Below are positions 1 to 12,229 of a stretch of 64,000 bases of DNA, piece by piece. Origin of the DNA: Manis javanica (taxonomy: Eukaryota; Chordata; Mammalia; Pholidota; Manidae); contig NC_133172.1 of assembly GCF_040802235.1 (NCBI RefSeq), forward strand, positions 58,039,613-58,103,612, written 5' to 3'. The notes below the pieces were generated by a model. That model was not told the DNA's origin. It searched no databases and worked only from the letters and a program-made list of their open reading frames with translations. The position numbers and the translations under genes are program-made. Numbering within the stretch: the stretch's first letter is position 1; each line of letters opens with the position of its first letter.

Positions 1-224
1 CAGAGGATGGGATGAGTCCCATTTCTGACACACGGAGCCCTGGGTTCCTGCGGGTCAGCCAGCTGGCCGGACAGTGGGGAGGTGAATGTGGTGTGTGCTT
101 CTGTCATTTGTGGTTGGTTTTCAGGTCCCTCCATAGCATCTGTCTCTGTCAAACTTCTCTACATCGGTAATTAGGTGTTTCTCTACTTGGACACTGGATT
201 TTGGACTCCGGTCTTTACCAAATT

Positions 225-553
225 CTGAGCAAATGGTTACAAAGAAAAAAAACAGTAACACACGGAGCAAATCACAAATGCATTACTCCACAGGAAAACC
301 AGACTCAAAAGGCTACAGAGAGCATGCGTCCATTTATACTGGGGCAGAAAACCAGATGGGTGGCAACCACATTCTGGGGTACAGGGAAGAGGTTCCCTAC
401 AAAGGGGCACAAAGGTATTTGGAGTAGGGGATAATGGAATTGCTCTTGACTGGGGATATAGTGACAAGAACATATGCATTTGTCAAAAGCCCTAAAAAAG
501 GTGGATTTTTGCCATATGTAAACTGTACTTCAACTTTAAAATTAAAGTCTTAA
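225..553 (+). repeat. Old L1M-type LINE-1 3' end
   Basis: The last part reads like the 3' end of an ancient L1M/HAL1 element: a gggtg-atttt-type block, then 'gccatatgtaaactgtacttc' style sequence, ending in an A-run near 553. The part before about 440 is less certain. Family assignment rests on remembered consensus style, not an alignment. Confidence 0.5.
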
Positions 554-779
554 AAAAAACAGGCAGGGGAAAATATTTAGATTAAATATGTCAAACTCTG
601 AGGTAATTCAGATTTATATGGATACTTCAAGGCCCATTAGATAGATAGGTAAAGGATATAAATACATAACTTATATGGGCCAATACAAATGGCAAAAAGC
701 ATACGGGAAAAAAAATCCATGCTGTTAAATTTTAATGCAGGATAAAGCACCTTACACATATCATTTTAAACCTGCCTGA

Positions 780-1165
780 TTTGGCAAAATTTCACAAAGT
801 AAAAAATATGTAATGCAGGCCAAGTTGGAGTAAAACTAGAATCTCGTTCATTACAGGTGCCATTATAAATTAAGATGACCTCTTTTGAAAACAGTATTAT
901 AAAACATTCCTAATACTTTCATTCCTGGAAACTTATCCTAAGGAAAGAATTCAACAAAAGCAAAAAGCTATGTGCCACAAATACGTTTGTTACTTTCTCG
1001 GCTATTACAAGAAAATAACTAGAAACTAAATGTCCCACACTAGAGAACTGCATTGTAAATTGTGACATATCTACTAAAAATGACATCTGGGACACTGGGG
1101 AGAATTTAAAAATGTTAATGATGTAGTCTTGGGCTAAAAATATGATGTGAAATTGTAGGTACAAG
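780..1165 (+). repeat. Old L1ME/HAL1-type ORF2 3' fragment
   Basis: Phrases such as 'cctggaaacttatcctaagg' followed by 'aaatgtcccacactagagaac' and 'aaaatgacatctgggacac' match the end of ORF2 and the start of the 3' UTR of ancient mammalian L1/HAL1. All frames are broken. The flanking 554-779 holds nothing I recognise. Confidence 0.5.
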
Positions 1166-1297
1166 GGTTTTTCACCATAAGCACATTCTAAATTTTATTC
1201 CCTGTAAACAAGAACACCCTGTACATTTCAATATAGCAGGAGCCAGCAATATTTGGAAAACAAGCATAGGGATGTGGCTGAATTCCATTTCTCTTCT

Positions 1298-1386
1298 GCA
1301 GCTTCACCCTTACCAGCTGTGTGGGAAAGTCACACCTTCTAAGCTTTGGTTCCTTCATTTGCAAATTGGGGTAAACAATAATAAGT
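1298..1386 (+). repeat. MIR SINE fragment
   Basis: The core 'accagctgtgtgg...aagtcac' followed by 'ttccttcatttgcaaattgggg' is the diagnostic central part of MIR in sense orientation. The ends are eroded. Confidence 0.65.
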
Positions 1387-2700
1387 AAAAAAAGAAAGCA
1401 AAAACATTTTCCCGACCATAAGGTACCACATAAAAAGGTTGCAATTATCAAAAAGTAGCCCAAAGTTAAGGCAATCAAACAGTTGGAAGCTAATAAACAG
1501 CAGGGCGGGTGACACAGTATTTTAAACAATTTCAGGGTTTGTGGGTTTTTTTTGGTGGTGGGGGATGTATGTTTATGAGCTAGTTCTAAAGTGAACTTTG
1601 CTGGATGACTAAAATTCAAAGAAAATTTTTATAGTTCAAGCTAGCTTTTAACAACCTGAAAAGTTTCTTAAATTTTCCCTTTCTTTTTGAAAGTTCTTAC
1701 CTGAAGTGAAAGTACTCTCAATCATTTGAACTGTTTGGGAGGCTGTATTATGTCCAACTTGGAAGCAACAGTGAGGAAACAGTATAATTATCACAGTGTT
1801 GTGAATATAAATGTTGGTGAGTAAACAATCGAATGAATGAATGTGGGTGGACAAGGGCCAGGGAGGGTTTTGGTTTTTGTTTTTTATCGAAGTGGCGGGC
1901 CTGTGGGCAATTGGTTGACGTGGACAGAGCGCAACCTCAGAAATTCCACTAAGAGGTTAAGATGGTGATTGAAATTGCATCTCAAAATTTCCCAGCCCCG
2001 ATACCTAACACAATGAGCAAAATAGTCAATTCAGCAGAAAAACAAAAAGCCATCAACAGCAATGAAAGAAGGAATAAAAGAGTAAACTAATGAAGGACCA
2101 AGTAAGGAAAGAAACAAAAATTCTGTAGCAAAGAGAAAAGTCCATGGCATGACTCTCAACCTGCCTCATCCCCCAGAAGTTATACCTATAAATCAACAAA
2201 CTCCATAAAAGTGTTACTTAATCCCCCAATTCTTATCTTCTGATATAGAAATAGGGGGAAGGACTGTTAGGAAGAAATAGGGAAAGGGCAGGAAACAAGA
2301 GAGAAAAGTGAACAGGTAGGCAGGAAGTCTGAAAACCTATATGCCAAATTGGAAAACAAAACTAGTTGATCTGAACCCCAAGGGGAATGAGTGTACAAAT
2401 GCAGTGAACCTTGAACCAGGACGTTTGGCATAATTTAAAAGTGAGAATAGAGCGCAGCCAATTTTAATAGAAAGCATCTCTGCTGTGCTCATTTCTCTCC
2501 CCCAACTCCAGCATTCCCCCAGGCCACAGATGAGTGCATGGAACACAAAATACCTCCTCTTCAAAATATAGTTTGGAGAGGAAAGAATCTGGTTTCAGAT
2601 AGTGTTAGGAAGAGAGTCAAGAAGTCATCCACACTGTATAACTGCAAATACTATGTCTGGTCAGAGCTGCCTAAGCATAAACAGGATGAAAAGAAATGTC
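1387..2700. other. Non-coding; possibly HAL1/L1 5' remnant from about 1900
   Basis: No gene is seen. From about 1900 the A-rich plus strand with weak ORF1-like phrasing ('caatgagcaaaatagtcaat') suggests a HAL1-like element that the downstream L1 interrupts, with its other half near 8935-9770. This is weak pattern evidence only. Confidence 0.3.
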
Positions 2701-3589
2701 AGAGACTCTAAGCAGACTTACTGTAAAAAAAAAAAAAAAGAAGAAGGGAGGAAGGAAAGAGGTGACATGTAGATATGAAACAAAAGACGGCGGCTTGAGT
2801 AGAGCAGCAGAAATCTCCTCCCAAAACCATATATATTTTTGAAAATACAACAAATACAACTATTCCTAAAAGAGAGACCAGAAGACACAGGACAACAGCC
2901 AGACCACATCCATACCTGCGAGAACCCAGCGCCTCGCGAAGGGGGTAAGATACAAGACGCGGCCCAGCGGGACCAGAGCACCCCTCACCCCAGCTCCCGG
3001 TGGGAGGAGAGGAGTTGGAGCGGGGAGGGAGAGGGAGCCCAGGACTGCTAAATAGCTAGCCCTAGCCATCCGCACCAGAGCACAGACACACAGTGCATGG
3101 TGTGCAGGATAATAGGGAAATAGGACAGTAAGACCTGTGAGTGGGTCCCTGCAGCCAGTGCCCCTGGGACAAAGAAAAGCAAGTGCTTTTTGAAAGTCTT
3201 AAAGGGACAGGGACCCCACAGCTGGATGGAAGCGCCCTGGGACACTTAGCCCAGCAGCTAGGAATCCCGGGGAACTCCAGGTGCCCTAACCCCCTGGGCA
3301 GCAGTGCAGCACGGAGGTCCCTCACGGCGATAAACAGCCTCCCGCCTGTCTCCTTTCCAAGGTGGCACTGCCATACTGGAGAAGACCAAGGCCGGCCATG
3401 CCCACAGCAACCATGGAGCTTAACTCCACAGCGGCCAGGCAAGAATCAGAGGCCCCGTCTGCACACAGCTGCCCAGCACAAGCCGCTAGAGGTCACTGTT
3501 CTCCCAGGAGAGGAAAGCCACAAACCAGCAAGAAGGGATGTTCTCCCACCAACACACAGTGCCAGCCCCACACAACTACCTCTATCACC

Positions 3590-4449
3590 ATGAAAAGGCA
3601 AAAGAATTTGATACAGACCAAAATCACAGAGTCAACCCCTGAGAAAGGAGATAGACCTAACCAATCTTCCTGAAAAAGAATTCAAAACAAAGGTCATAAC
3701 CATGCTGACAGAGCTGCAGAGAAATATGCAAGACCTAAGGGATGACGTTTGAAGGGGGATTACAGATGTCCAGAGGGAGATTACAGAAATGAAACAATCT
3801 CTGGAAGGATTTATGAGCAGAATGGATAAGATGCAAGAGGCCATAGATGGAATAGAAACCAGAGAACAGGAACGCATAGAAGCTGATGCAGAGAGAGATA
3901 AAAGGATCTCCAGGAATGAAACAAGATTAAGAGAAGTGTGTGACCAATCCAAAAGGAACAATATAGAGCATTATAGGGGTACCAGAAGAAGAGAGAGAAA
4001 AAGAGATAGAAAGCGTCTTTGAAGAAATAATGGCTGAAAACTTCCCCAAACTGAGGGAGGAAATAATCAATCAGACCACGGAAGTACACAGAACTCCCAA
4101 CAGAAGGGACCCAAGGAGGACAACACCAAGACACATAAAAATTAAAATGACAAAGATCAAGGACAAAGACAGAGTTTTAAAGGCAGCTAGACAGAGGAAA
4201 AAGGTCACCTACAAAGGAAAACCCATGAGGCTATTATCAGACTTCTCAACAGAAACCTTACAGGCCAGAAGAGAATGGCATGATATATTTAATGCAATGA
4301 AACAGAAGGGCCTCAAACCAGGAATACTGTATCCAGCATGATTATCATTTAAATATGAAGGAGGGATTAAGAAATTCCCAGATAAGTAAAAGTTGAGGGA
4401 ATTTGCCTCCCACAAACAACAACAGGGTATTTTAGAGGGACTGTTCTAG
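3590..4449 (+). pseudogene. L1 copy A ORF1p remnant (RNA-binding chaperone)
   Basis: ORF1p is the L1 nucleic-acid-binding chaperone that forms coiled-coil trimers and packages L1 RNA. The ATG at 3590 starts MKRQKN-. The reading frame then shifts near 3660-3680, meets a TGA near 3750, and shifts again near 3950-4010 within the region leading to the RRM. The C-terminal domain is readable at 4030-4341 (KIKMTKIKDKDRVLKAAR, then QARREWHDIFNAMKQKG). A CGA-to-TGA type stop occurs at 4339-4341, and the old frame continues to a TAG at 4447-4449. The intact protein would be roughly 290 residues, slightly shorter than human ORF1p. No function remains. Confidence 0.85.
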
Positions 4450-4758
4450 ATGGGAGCACTCCTAAGACTAAATAGCTGTCACCAGAGAAAATAAAATCAC
4501 AGCAAAGAAAGCAGACCAACCAAATACCAACTAAAGGCAAAAAATAAAATCAACTACCCACAAAAGCAGTTAAAGGAAACACAAAAAAGCACAGAATAAA
4601 ACAACCAACATATAAAGAATGGAGGAGGAGGAATAAGAAGGGAGAGAAATAATCACCAGACAGTGTTTATAACAGCTCAATAAGCATGCTAAGTTAGGCA
4701 GTAAGATACTAAAGAAGATAACCTTGAACCTTTGGTAACCACGAATCTGAAGCCTGCA

Positions 4759-7700
4759 ATGGCAATAAGTACATATCTTTCAATAATCACCCTAAATGTA
4801 AATGGACTGAATGCACCAATCAAAACACACAGAGTAATAGAATAGATAAAAAAGCAAGACCCATCTATATGCTGCTTACAAGAAACTCACCTCAAACCCA
4901 AAGACATGCACAGACTAAAAGTCAAGGGATGGAAAAAGATATTTCATGCAAACAACAGGGAGAAAAAAGCATGTGTTGCAGTACTAGTATCAGACAAAAT
5001 AGATTTCAAAACAAAGAAAGTAACAAGAGATAAAGAAGGACATTACATAATGATAAAGGGCTCAGTCCAACAAGAGGATATAACCATTCTAAATATATAT
5101 GCACCCAACACAGGAGCACCAGCATATGTGAAACAAATACTAACAGAACTAAAGGACAAAATAGAATCAATGCATTCACTTTAGGAGACTTCAACACTCC
5201 ACTCACTCCAAAGGACAGATCCGCCGGGCAGAAAATAAGTAAGGACACGGAGGCACTGAACAACACACAAGAACAGATGGACCTAATAGACATCTATAGA
5301 ACTCTACATACAAAAGCAACAGGATACACATTCTTCTCAAGTGCACATGGAACATTCTCTAGAATAGAACATACAGTAGGCCACAAAAAGAGCCTCAATA
5401 AATTCCAAAAGATTGAAATTCTACCAACCAACTTTTCAGACCACAAAGGTATAAAACTAGAAATAAATTGTACAAAGAAAACAAAAAGGCTCACAAACAC
5501 ATGGAGGCTTAACAACATGCTCCTAAATAATCAATGCATCAATGAACAAATTAAAATAGAGATCAAGGAATATATGGAAACAAATGACAACAACAACACA
5601 AAGCCCCAACTTCTGTGGGATGCAGCGAAAGCAGTCTTAAGAGGAAAGTATATAGCAATCCAGGAATATTTAAAGAAGGAAGAACAATCCCAAATGAATA
5701 GTCTAATGTCACAATTATCAAAATTGGAAAAAGAAGAACAAATGAGGCCTAAAGTCAGCAGAAGGAGGGACATAATAAAGATCAGAGAAGAAATAAATAA
5801 AATTGAGAAGAATAAAACAATAGAACAAATCAATAAAACCAAGAGCTGGTTCTTTGAGAAAATAAACAAAATAGATAAGCCTCTAGCCAAACTTATTAAG
5901 AGAAAAAGAGAATCAACACACATCAACAGAATCAAAAATGAGAAAGGAAAAATCACAACAGAATCCACAGAAATACAAAGAATTATTAGAGACTACTATG
6001 AAAACCTATATGCCAACAAGCTGGGAAACCTAGAAGAAATGGACAACTTCCTAGAAAAATACAACCTTCCAAGACTGACCCAGAAAGAAACAGAAAATCT
6101 AAACAGACCAATTACCAGCAATGAAATTGAAGCGGTAATCAAAAAACTACCCAAGAACAAAACCCCCGGGCCAGATGGATTTACCTCGGAATTTTATCAG
6201 ACATACAGAGAAGACATAATACCCATTCTCCTTAAAGTTTTCCAAAAAATAGAAGAGGAGGGAATATTCCCAAACTCATTCTATGAAGCCAACATCACCC
6301 TAATACCAAAACCAGGCAAAGACCCCACCAAAAAAGAAAATTACAGACCAATATCCCTGATGAATATAGATGCAAAAATACTCAACAAAATATTAGCAAA
6401 CCGAATTCAAAAATATATCAAAAGGATCATACACCACGACCAAGTGGGATTCATCCCAGGGATGCAAGGATGGTACAACATTCGAAAATCCATCAACATC
6501 ACCTGCCACATAAATAAAAAGGACAAAAACCACATGATCATCTCCATAAATGCTGAAAAAGCATTCAACAAAAATTCAACATCCATTCATGATAAAAACT
6601 CTAAGGAAAATGGGTATAGAGCGCAAGTACCTCAACATAATAAAGGCCATATATGATAAACCCACAGCTAACATCATACTGAACAGCGAGAAGCTGAAAG
6701 CTTTTCCTCTGAGATCGGGAACAAGACAGGGATGCCCACTCTCCCCACTGTTATTTAACATAGCACTAGAGGTCCTAGCCAAGGCAATTAGACAAAACAA
6801 AGAAATACAAGGAATCCAGATTGGTAAGAAGTTAAACTGTCACTATTTGCAGATGACATGATATTGTACATAAAAAACCCCAAAGACTCCACTCCAAAAC
6901 TGCTAGAACTGATATTGGAATACAGTAAAGTTGCAGGATACAAAATTAACACACAGAACTCTGTGGCTTTCCTGTACACTAACAATGAACCAATGGAAAA
7001 AGAAATCAGGAAAACAATTCCATTCACAACTGCATCAAAAAGAATAAAATACCTAGGAATAAACCTAACCAAAGAAGTGAAAGACCTATACCCTGAAAAC
7101 TATAAGACACTCTTAAGAGAAATTAAAGAGGACACTAACAAATGGAAACTCATCCCATGCTCTTGGCTAGGAAGAATTAATATCATCAAAATGGCCATCC
7201 TGCCCAAAGCAATATACAGATTCGATGCAATCCATAACAAACTACCAACAACATTCTTCAACGAACAGGAATAAATAGTTCAAAAATTCATATGGAAACA
7301 CCAAACACCCCGAATAGCCAAAGCAATCCTGAAAAGGAAGAATAAAGTGTGTGGGATCTCACTCCCCAACTTCAAGCTCTACTACAAAGCCATAGTAATC
7401 AAGACAATTTGGTACTGGCACAAGAACAGACCCACAGACCAGTGGAGCAGAATAGAGACTCCAGACATTAACCCAAACATATATGGTCAATTAATATACA
7501 ATAAAGGAGCCATGGTCATACAATGGGAAAATGACAGTCTCTTCAACAGATGGTGCTGGCAAAACTGGACAGCTACATGTAAGAGAATGAAACTGGATCA
7601 CTGTCTAACCCCATACACAAAAGTAAATTCAAAATGGATCAAAGACCTGACTGTAAGTCATGAAACCATAAAACTCTTAGAAAAAAACATAGGCAAAAAT

Positions 7701-8571
7701 CTCTTGGACATAAACATGAGTAACTTCCTCATGAACATATCTCCCCAGGCAAGGAAAACAAAAGCAAAAATGAACAAGTAGGACTACATCAAGCTGAAAA
7801 GCTTCTGTACAGCAAAGGACACCATCAATAGAACAAAAGGTACCCTACAGTATGGGAGAATATATTTGTAAATGACAGATTCGATAAAAGCTTGACATCC
7901 AAAATATATAAAGAGCTCATGTACCTCAACAAACAAAAAACAAATAATCCAATTAAAAAATGGGCAGAGGAGATGAGCAGACAGTTCTCTAAAGAAGAAA
8001 TTCAGATGGCCAACAGACACATGAAAAGATGCTCCACATCGCTAGTTATCAGAGAAATGCAAATTAAAACAATGAGATATCACCTCACACCAGTAAGGAT
8101 GGCTACCATCCAAAAGACAAACAACATCAAATGTTGGCGAGGTTGTGGAGAAAGGGGAACCCTCCTACACTGCTGGTGGGAATGTAAATTAGTTCAACCA
8201 TTGTGGAAAGCAGTATGGAGGTTCCTCAAAATGCTCAAAATAGACTTACCATTTGACCCAGGAATTCCCCTTCTGGGAATTTACCCTAAGAATGCAGCAC
8301 TCCAGTTTGAAAAAGACAGATGCACCCCTATGTTTATTGTGCACTATTTACAATAGCCAAGATATGGAAGCAACCTAAGTGTCCATCAGTAGATGAATGG
8401 ATAAAGAAGATGTGGTACATATACACAATGGAATATTATTCAGTAATAAGAAGAAAACAGATCCTACCATTTGCAACAACATGGATGGAGCTGAAGGGTA
8501 TTATGCTCAGTGAAATGAGTCAAGCGGAGAAAGACAAGTACCAAATGATTTCACTCATATGTGGAGTATAA
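4759..8571 (+). pseudogene. L1 copy A ORF2p remnant (endonuclease/reverse transcriptase)
   Basis: ORF2p nicks target DNA and copies L1 RNA into it. The ATG at 4759 starts MAISTYL- and the endonuclease motif LNVNGLNAP follows. A stop (TAG where Trp is usual) falls within the first 30 codons. The frame shifts near 5175, after which a long open stretch (5277-6656) carries [10 protein letters not shown] of the endonuclease and the RT fingers and palm ([23 protein letters not shown]). RT motif A reads SINAEKAFN, so the usual catalytic Asp is Asn. A frameshift follows at about 6570. Motif C (FADD, about 6850) is intact but next to another shift. The Cys-rich C-terminus ([12 protein letters not shown]) is readable near 8170-8210. 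The ORF ends at TAA-type stop 8569-8571. Confidence 0.9.
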
Positions 8572-8934
8572 GAACAAAGAAAAACTGAAGGAACAAAACA
8601 GCAGCACAATCACAGAACCCAAGAATGGACTAACAGTTACCAAAGGGAAAGAGACTGGGGAGAATGGGAGGGAAGGGAGGCATAAGGGTGGGGAAGAAGA
8701 AAGGGGGTATTAGATTAGCATGTATAATGTGGGGGGGAGGAATGGGGAGGACTGTGCAACACAGAGAAGACAAGTAGTGATTCTACAGCATCTTACTTTG
8801 CTGATGGACAGTGACTGTAATGGGTTTGTGGGGGGGACTTGGTGAAGGGGGGACCCTAGTAAACATAATGTTCTTCATGTAATCATAGATTAATAACAAA
8901 AATAAAAATAAAAAAAACAGAGAGATTTTCTAAA

Positions 8935-9770
8935 AGGAAACTGAAGAACTAAGGAAACAAACTGAGGACAGAAACAGTTCAGGACAGCAAAGAAAAAATA
9001 GACCTTGTGCTAAAAATTGAGTCACTGAAATAAAAGGCTTGCAATTCAATTAAAATGGCAAACATCTTAAGACGATGAGAGAAAAGCTAATAGATATGGA
9101 AGACAAAGAGTTTCCAAAATATGGATATTTGATTCCTCAAATTGATTATCCAACAATTATTTGATAAGATTTACTTAAAGACAACCTATAAATAATTTTC
9201 CTGAAATACTGAAAGGATGACTTTTCAGTGCTAAAGGGCACAATACATTGCAGGAAAATTGGGTTCAAAATGCTTGATATCAAATATATTCTAGTTAAAC
9301 TGGGATTATAGAGAACCAGAAAGAATTCTTCCAACACCCAGGAACAAATAGTACAAGGAAGAAAAATAATCCTAGTCCTGCTCCATCAATTCCACAGTAG
9401 CACTGAAAGCTAGAAGACAATGGAGGGACGTCTACAAAGCTCTAAATGAAGGAAAGAGTGTCCTGAGAATGTTACACCCGGCCCGCGACGCTACTGGAGC
9501 ACCACAGGACCCGTAAGTCATTCTTGAAACAATGACATCAAAATCCAGACAATTGAAAGATGATGTTAATAAATAATTCAGGAGTGCAAAAGACATGGAA
9601 ATGGGGCTGATGATGAGTACTGAGTCTATTTAAATCTAGAACTCGTAGTAAAGAACTATGGGAAATACATTATTGAATGTGAATATTATAAACCTGGAAA
9701 ATTAGAAATAATCATAGTGTAACATAAAAATCAAGAAACAAAAGAAGAAGTGATTGCTGGAAATGCATAA
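8935..9770 (+). repeat. HAL1/old L1 ORF1-like fragment
   Basis: The A-rich plus strand with phrases such as 'ctgaaagctagaagacaatgg' and 'cacccggcccgcgac' resembles the conserved end of ORF1 in ancient L1/HAL1 (ARREWHD- and ILYPAR-equivalent positions). It probably continues the element interrupted by L1 copy A. No intact frame is present. Confidence 0.45.
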
Positions 9771-10375
9771 ATGTTGATGCTCTCATCTTTCTTAGGAAGG
9801 ATTAATTATACTAGCTAAAAATTGAGACTCGTAGCTTTTTAACATCTCCAGCTACTTAATTCTCACCCTCTCTCTGCCCTCACTCCCCCTGACATTCCTT
9901 CCTCACCCTCCTTCCTCCCCTGCCTTGGTAAAGAAGTATTTTATTATATCTTCCTTTGTGGTAAAGACACATTTATTTATAATCCAAAATTCTATTTCAC
10001 TATAGTTTCTTGTATTGCATTCAATAAGGTATTAAACTAAACGCTTTTAATAAAAATAACATCTCAATTTTATAAAAGGTACCTATCCTCTAACTGTACA
10101 CATACATATTAAAATAAGTGCATATATACATAAAAATATATCTGGATCAGTTTCACCCAGTGTCACTGATGCTTATTTTTGAGTGGTGGGGTTTTTCCTT
10201 TTTTCATGTGTGAACTTTTCATCTTTGATCTCTTTTAAACAAGCCCGTTAGCTGTTGAAAGGGACAATAGGCTGGTTGCACTAGGAACTGATACAAGAAG
10301 CGAATGTGCCCAGATGCTAAGGGAGGAGGGAGGAGGGAAGGGAGGGTGCCAGGTGGACGGGGCAGAGGGGGCAGA
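9771..10375. other. AT-rich intergenic DNA, nothing recognised
   Basis: It contains a pyrimidine-rich stretch near 9860-9930, then AT-rich sequence. No gene, RNA or clear repeat is seen before the CpG island. Confidence 0.5.
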
Positions 10376-10740
10376 CGGAGAGGGGCGCCGGCGGGCGGCG
10401 GGGGCGGGGGGTGGGGGGCCGGGGGCCGGACGGGGAGCCTGGCCCGCGCTGACCTGCCTTTCCTGGGCGGCTGTGCACAGCGAAGCCACTGCCGAGGCAG
10501 CCGGCGCCCGGCCCCGCCGCGGCCTTCCCCGCGCCCGCCGGCGCCGGTCCCCCAGCCCAGCTGCCCGGAGACGGGGTCAGCTCTCCGCAGACGCCGGGCC
10601 GGGCTTCTTCTCCCACTGAACCCGAGTCGCTCCATGGGATCTCCGGCCGGGAAGCGGCCTCCCTGTCCCTCGGGCCCCGGGCCCCTCGCCTCCCTGGCCG
10701 GTGTCCCCCGCCAGCCCTCCGGGCCGCAGGGAGGCGCTTC
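10376..10740. promoter_or_regulatory. Short CpG island, candidate promoter
   Basis: A sharply bounded GC-rich block with dense CpG lies between AT-rich flanks. It contains GC boxes (gggcggcgggggcgggg) and G-runs able to form a G-quadruplex (about 10383-10436). Reading frames of up to about 190 codons occur here on both strands, but they look like the low-stop artefact of GC-rich DNA: proline-, arginine- and glycine-rich with no family resemblance. CpG islands usually mark promoters. Which transcript this would serve is unknown; it is too far from CMC2's 5' end and on the wrong side to be its promoter. Confidence 0.6.
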
Positions 10741-10754
10741 ACCGACAGGCCCAG

Positions 10755-10955
10755 GTTGGCAGCTCTGCTCTGTCACTTCCCACCCCGCGTCCTTGGGCAA
10801 GTCACTTGACGCCTGGGAGTCCCATCTCGTTTTTAAAATGCAGAAAATGCTACCTGCATCTCAGGGTCACGGTGAGGATTAAAGGTGTGTGAAAGTGGCC
10901 CGGGGTGGCGGCGGCTGGCACATGCTGGGTGCTCAGTGCAAATGTTGGCTTACCC
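10755..10955 (+). repeat. MIR SINE
   Basis: The sense MIR core 'ctctgctctgtcacttcc', 'cttgggcaagtcacttgac', then 'ggtgaggattaaaggtgtg' and 'gctggcacatgctgggtgctc' follow the MIR order nearly end to end. It directly follows the CpG island. Confidence 0.8.
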
Positions 10956-11046
10956 GCTGGAGAGAAGGCGGCTTTGCAGGGGGCCTGGTGATGCCTCCAG
11001 GCCCTGGCCAACCAGCTGTGCCTGATGCCGGGGTTCTTGTTTGCAG

Positions 11047-11077
11047 AGTCGAAGAATGAACTTCGCAAACACTCAAG
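11047..11077 (+). other. Candidate 31-bp exon with splice signals
   Basis: A pyrimidine-rich acceptor (ggttcttgtttgcag) is followed 31 bases later by a consensus donor (AAG/gtaggg). It lies about 300 bp downstream of the CpG island on the plus strand and contains an ATG. No protein similarity is seen. It could be a small exon of an unannotated transcript or a chance match. Confidence 0.25.
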
Positions 11078-12229
11078 GTAGGGGAATAAGGCAGAGATAA
11101 ACGGAGAGCACAGAGCTCCTAGCTCAGGCCAGGAGGGGACGGGAGAGGCCTGGGGTGGTGCACTGTCTAGAGGTTTTACAGGTGATTGAGAGACAAAGGG
11201 CTAGCGATGTACACCTAAGTGGTCCCAAAACGTTTATCTCTGAAGAGACATTAAGTTTCTTATTAGTCTTCCTGGTTATTTACAAGAGTTTATTGCTCTG
11301 ATTCCCTCCCAGAATAGCAGCTTCTGGGTCTGGGAGCATATCACTCAAGACTGCCTGCTTTGCTCCCAAGGTGGGCTGAGTTATTGTCTGTTTGTTAAAG
11401 AGTATGTTAAGAAAGTTACTTTTTAACAAAGTGGGTTTTAAAATGCAATCTTATTTTCAAGATGGAATCCTTCCTGTTTGTTTTGAGCTTGCTTGTTAAA
11501 TTGCCCAGGTGGCAAATCATTTGACTAAGGCTGGAGGAAGAAAAGCTGCACCTGGGTAAAGTCAGAAAAATAAACTGGGCCCCCCAGCAGGCCAAAGCAA
11601 ATCCCACAATGGATTATCTTGCTTTGTTTTTTCCAGAGGCCCTCACCTGACTCTGTCTAAGCCCATGGTCCCTGTCTCATATCCACACCTGGTCTGGGTG
11701 ATGGATGTCATTAGTTACCTGAGATATGAAGTAACCATGTGCTTGGGAAAACGCCTCCATTCTGAAATATTTCCTATGAAATAGTTTGGCCCCATGCCCA
11801 CTATCTAGAGAACTATGTTTGGGATTATTGGTATAAAAAAATAATAATAAACACTTAAAAAGCAATTGCTCGCAGGCAGATGGAGGCTGCCAGAGCTTTA
11901 GGTGAAATAACTTTGTTAGCCTTTCAGCAGCAACCACCAGGAGGAAAACTGAGACTGAAATAAACAGTGGAGTTAGAAGGGGACATATGTCATTTTGAGG
12001 TCACAGGCATCTATTCCATGTTTTTATGGTTCATATCATCTTGATTTCTTCTGGGGAAATTACCTTGCCTGCCCTGGGCCATCTTGAATGGCTAAAAATC
12101 AAAGTCTCCTGCCCTCCCCACACCAAGGAGGGACAGAGCTAGACCCTTCCTCCCCCAGGAGGTGGAATCTTGGATGTTCAAGGACAGGAGAAAATAACAA
12201 TAACAACAACAATGATGACAGTGGGGCAC
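11078..12229. other. Intergenic DNA, nothing recognised
   Basis: Mixed-composition single-copy-looking DNA. Open frames are short and unconvincing, and no clear repeat is visible. Confidence 0.45.

Larger units (their letters stand above)
2783..8912 (+). mobile_element. LINE-1 copy A, nearly full length, inactive
   Basis: This is a sense-strand L1 with a GC-richer 5' UTR (about 2783-3589), ORF1 remnant, inter-ORF spacer, ORF2 remnant and a G-rich 3' UTR ending in an A-rich tail near 8912. The 5' end (aaagacggcggcttgag) corresponds to the 5' end of copy B at 28601, which supports an essentially complete 5' end. Many frameshifts and stops show it is inactive. I could not find a convincing target-site duplication. 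Its flanks resemble one older HAL1-like element split by this insertion. Confidence 0.93.

Noticed and set aside
3141..3593. 150-codon plus-strand frame before L1 copy A ORF1
   Set aside because: Same explanation: L1 5' UTR with low stop density.
5531..5968. 145-codon minus-strand frame opposite L1 copy A ORF2
   Set aside because: Antisense shadow of the A-rich ORF2; hydrophobic composition follows from reading poly-Lys/Asn coding DNA backwards.
2698..8940. Possible target duplication for L1 copy A (cagaga... at both ends)
   Set aside because: The match is only about six bases, with no consistent placement next to the element ends.
10376..10740. CpG island as the CMC2 promoter
   Set aside because: CMC2 is on the minus strand with its start-codon exon at 55.4 kb, so its promoter must lie to the right, not 35 kb beyond its 3' end.
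10219..10882. Open frames of up to about 190 codons on both strands of the CpG island
   Set aside because: Overlapping proline-, arginine- and glycine-rich frames on both strands are expected in GC-rich DNA, and part of the plus-strand frame runs into a MIR. No family resemblance.
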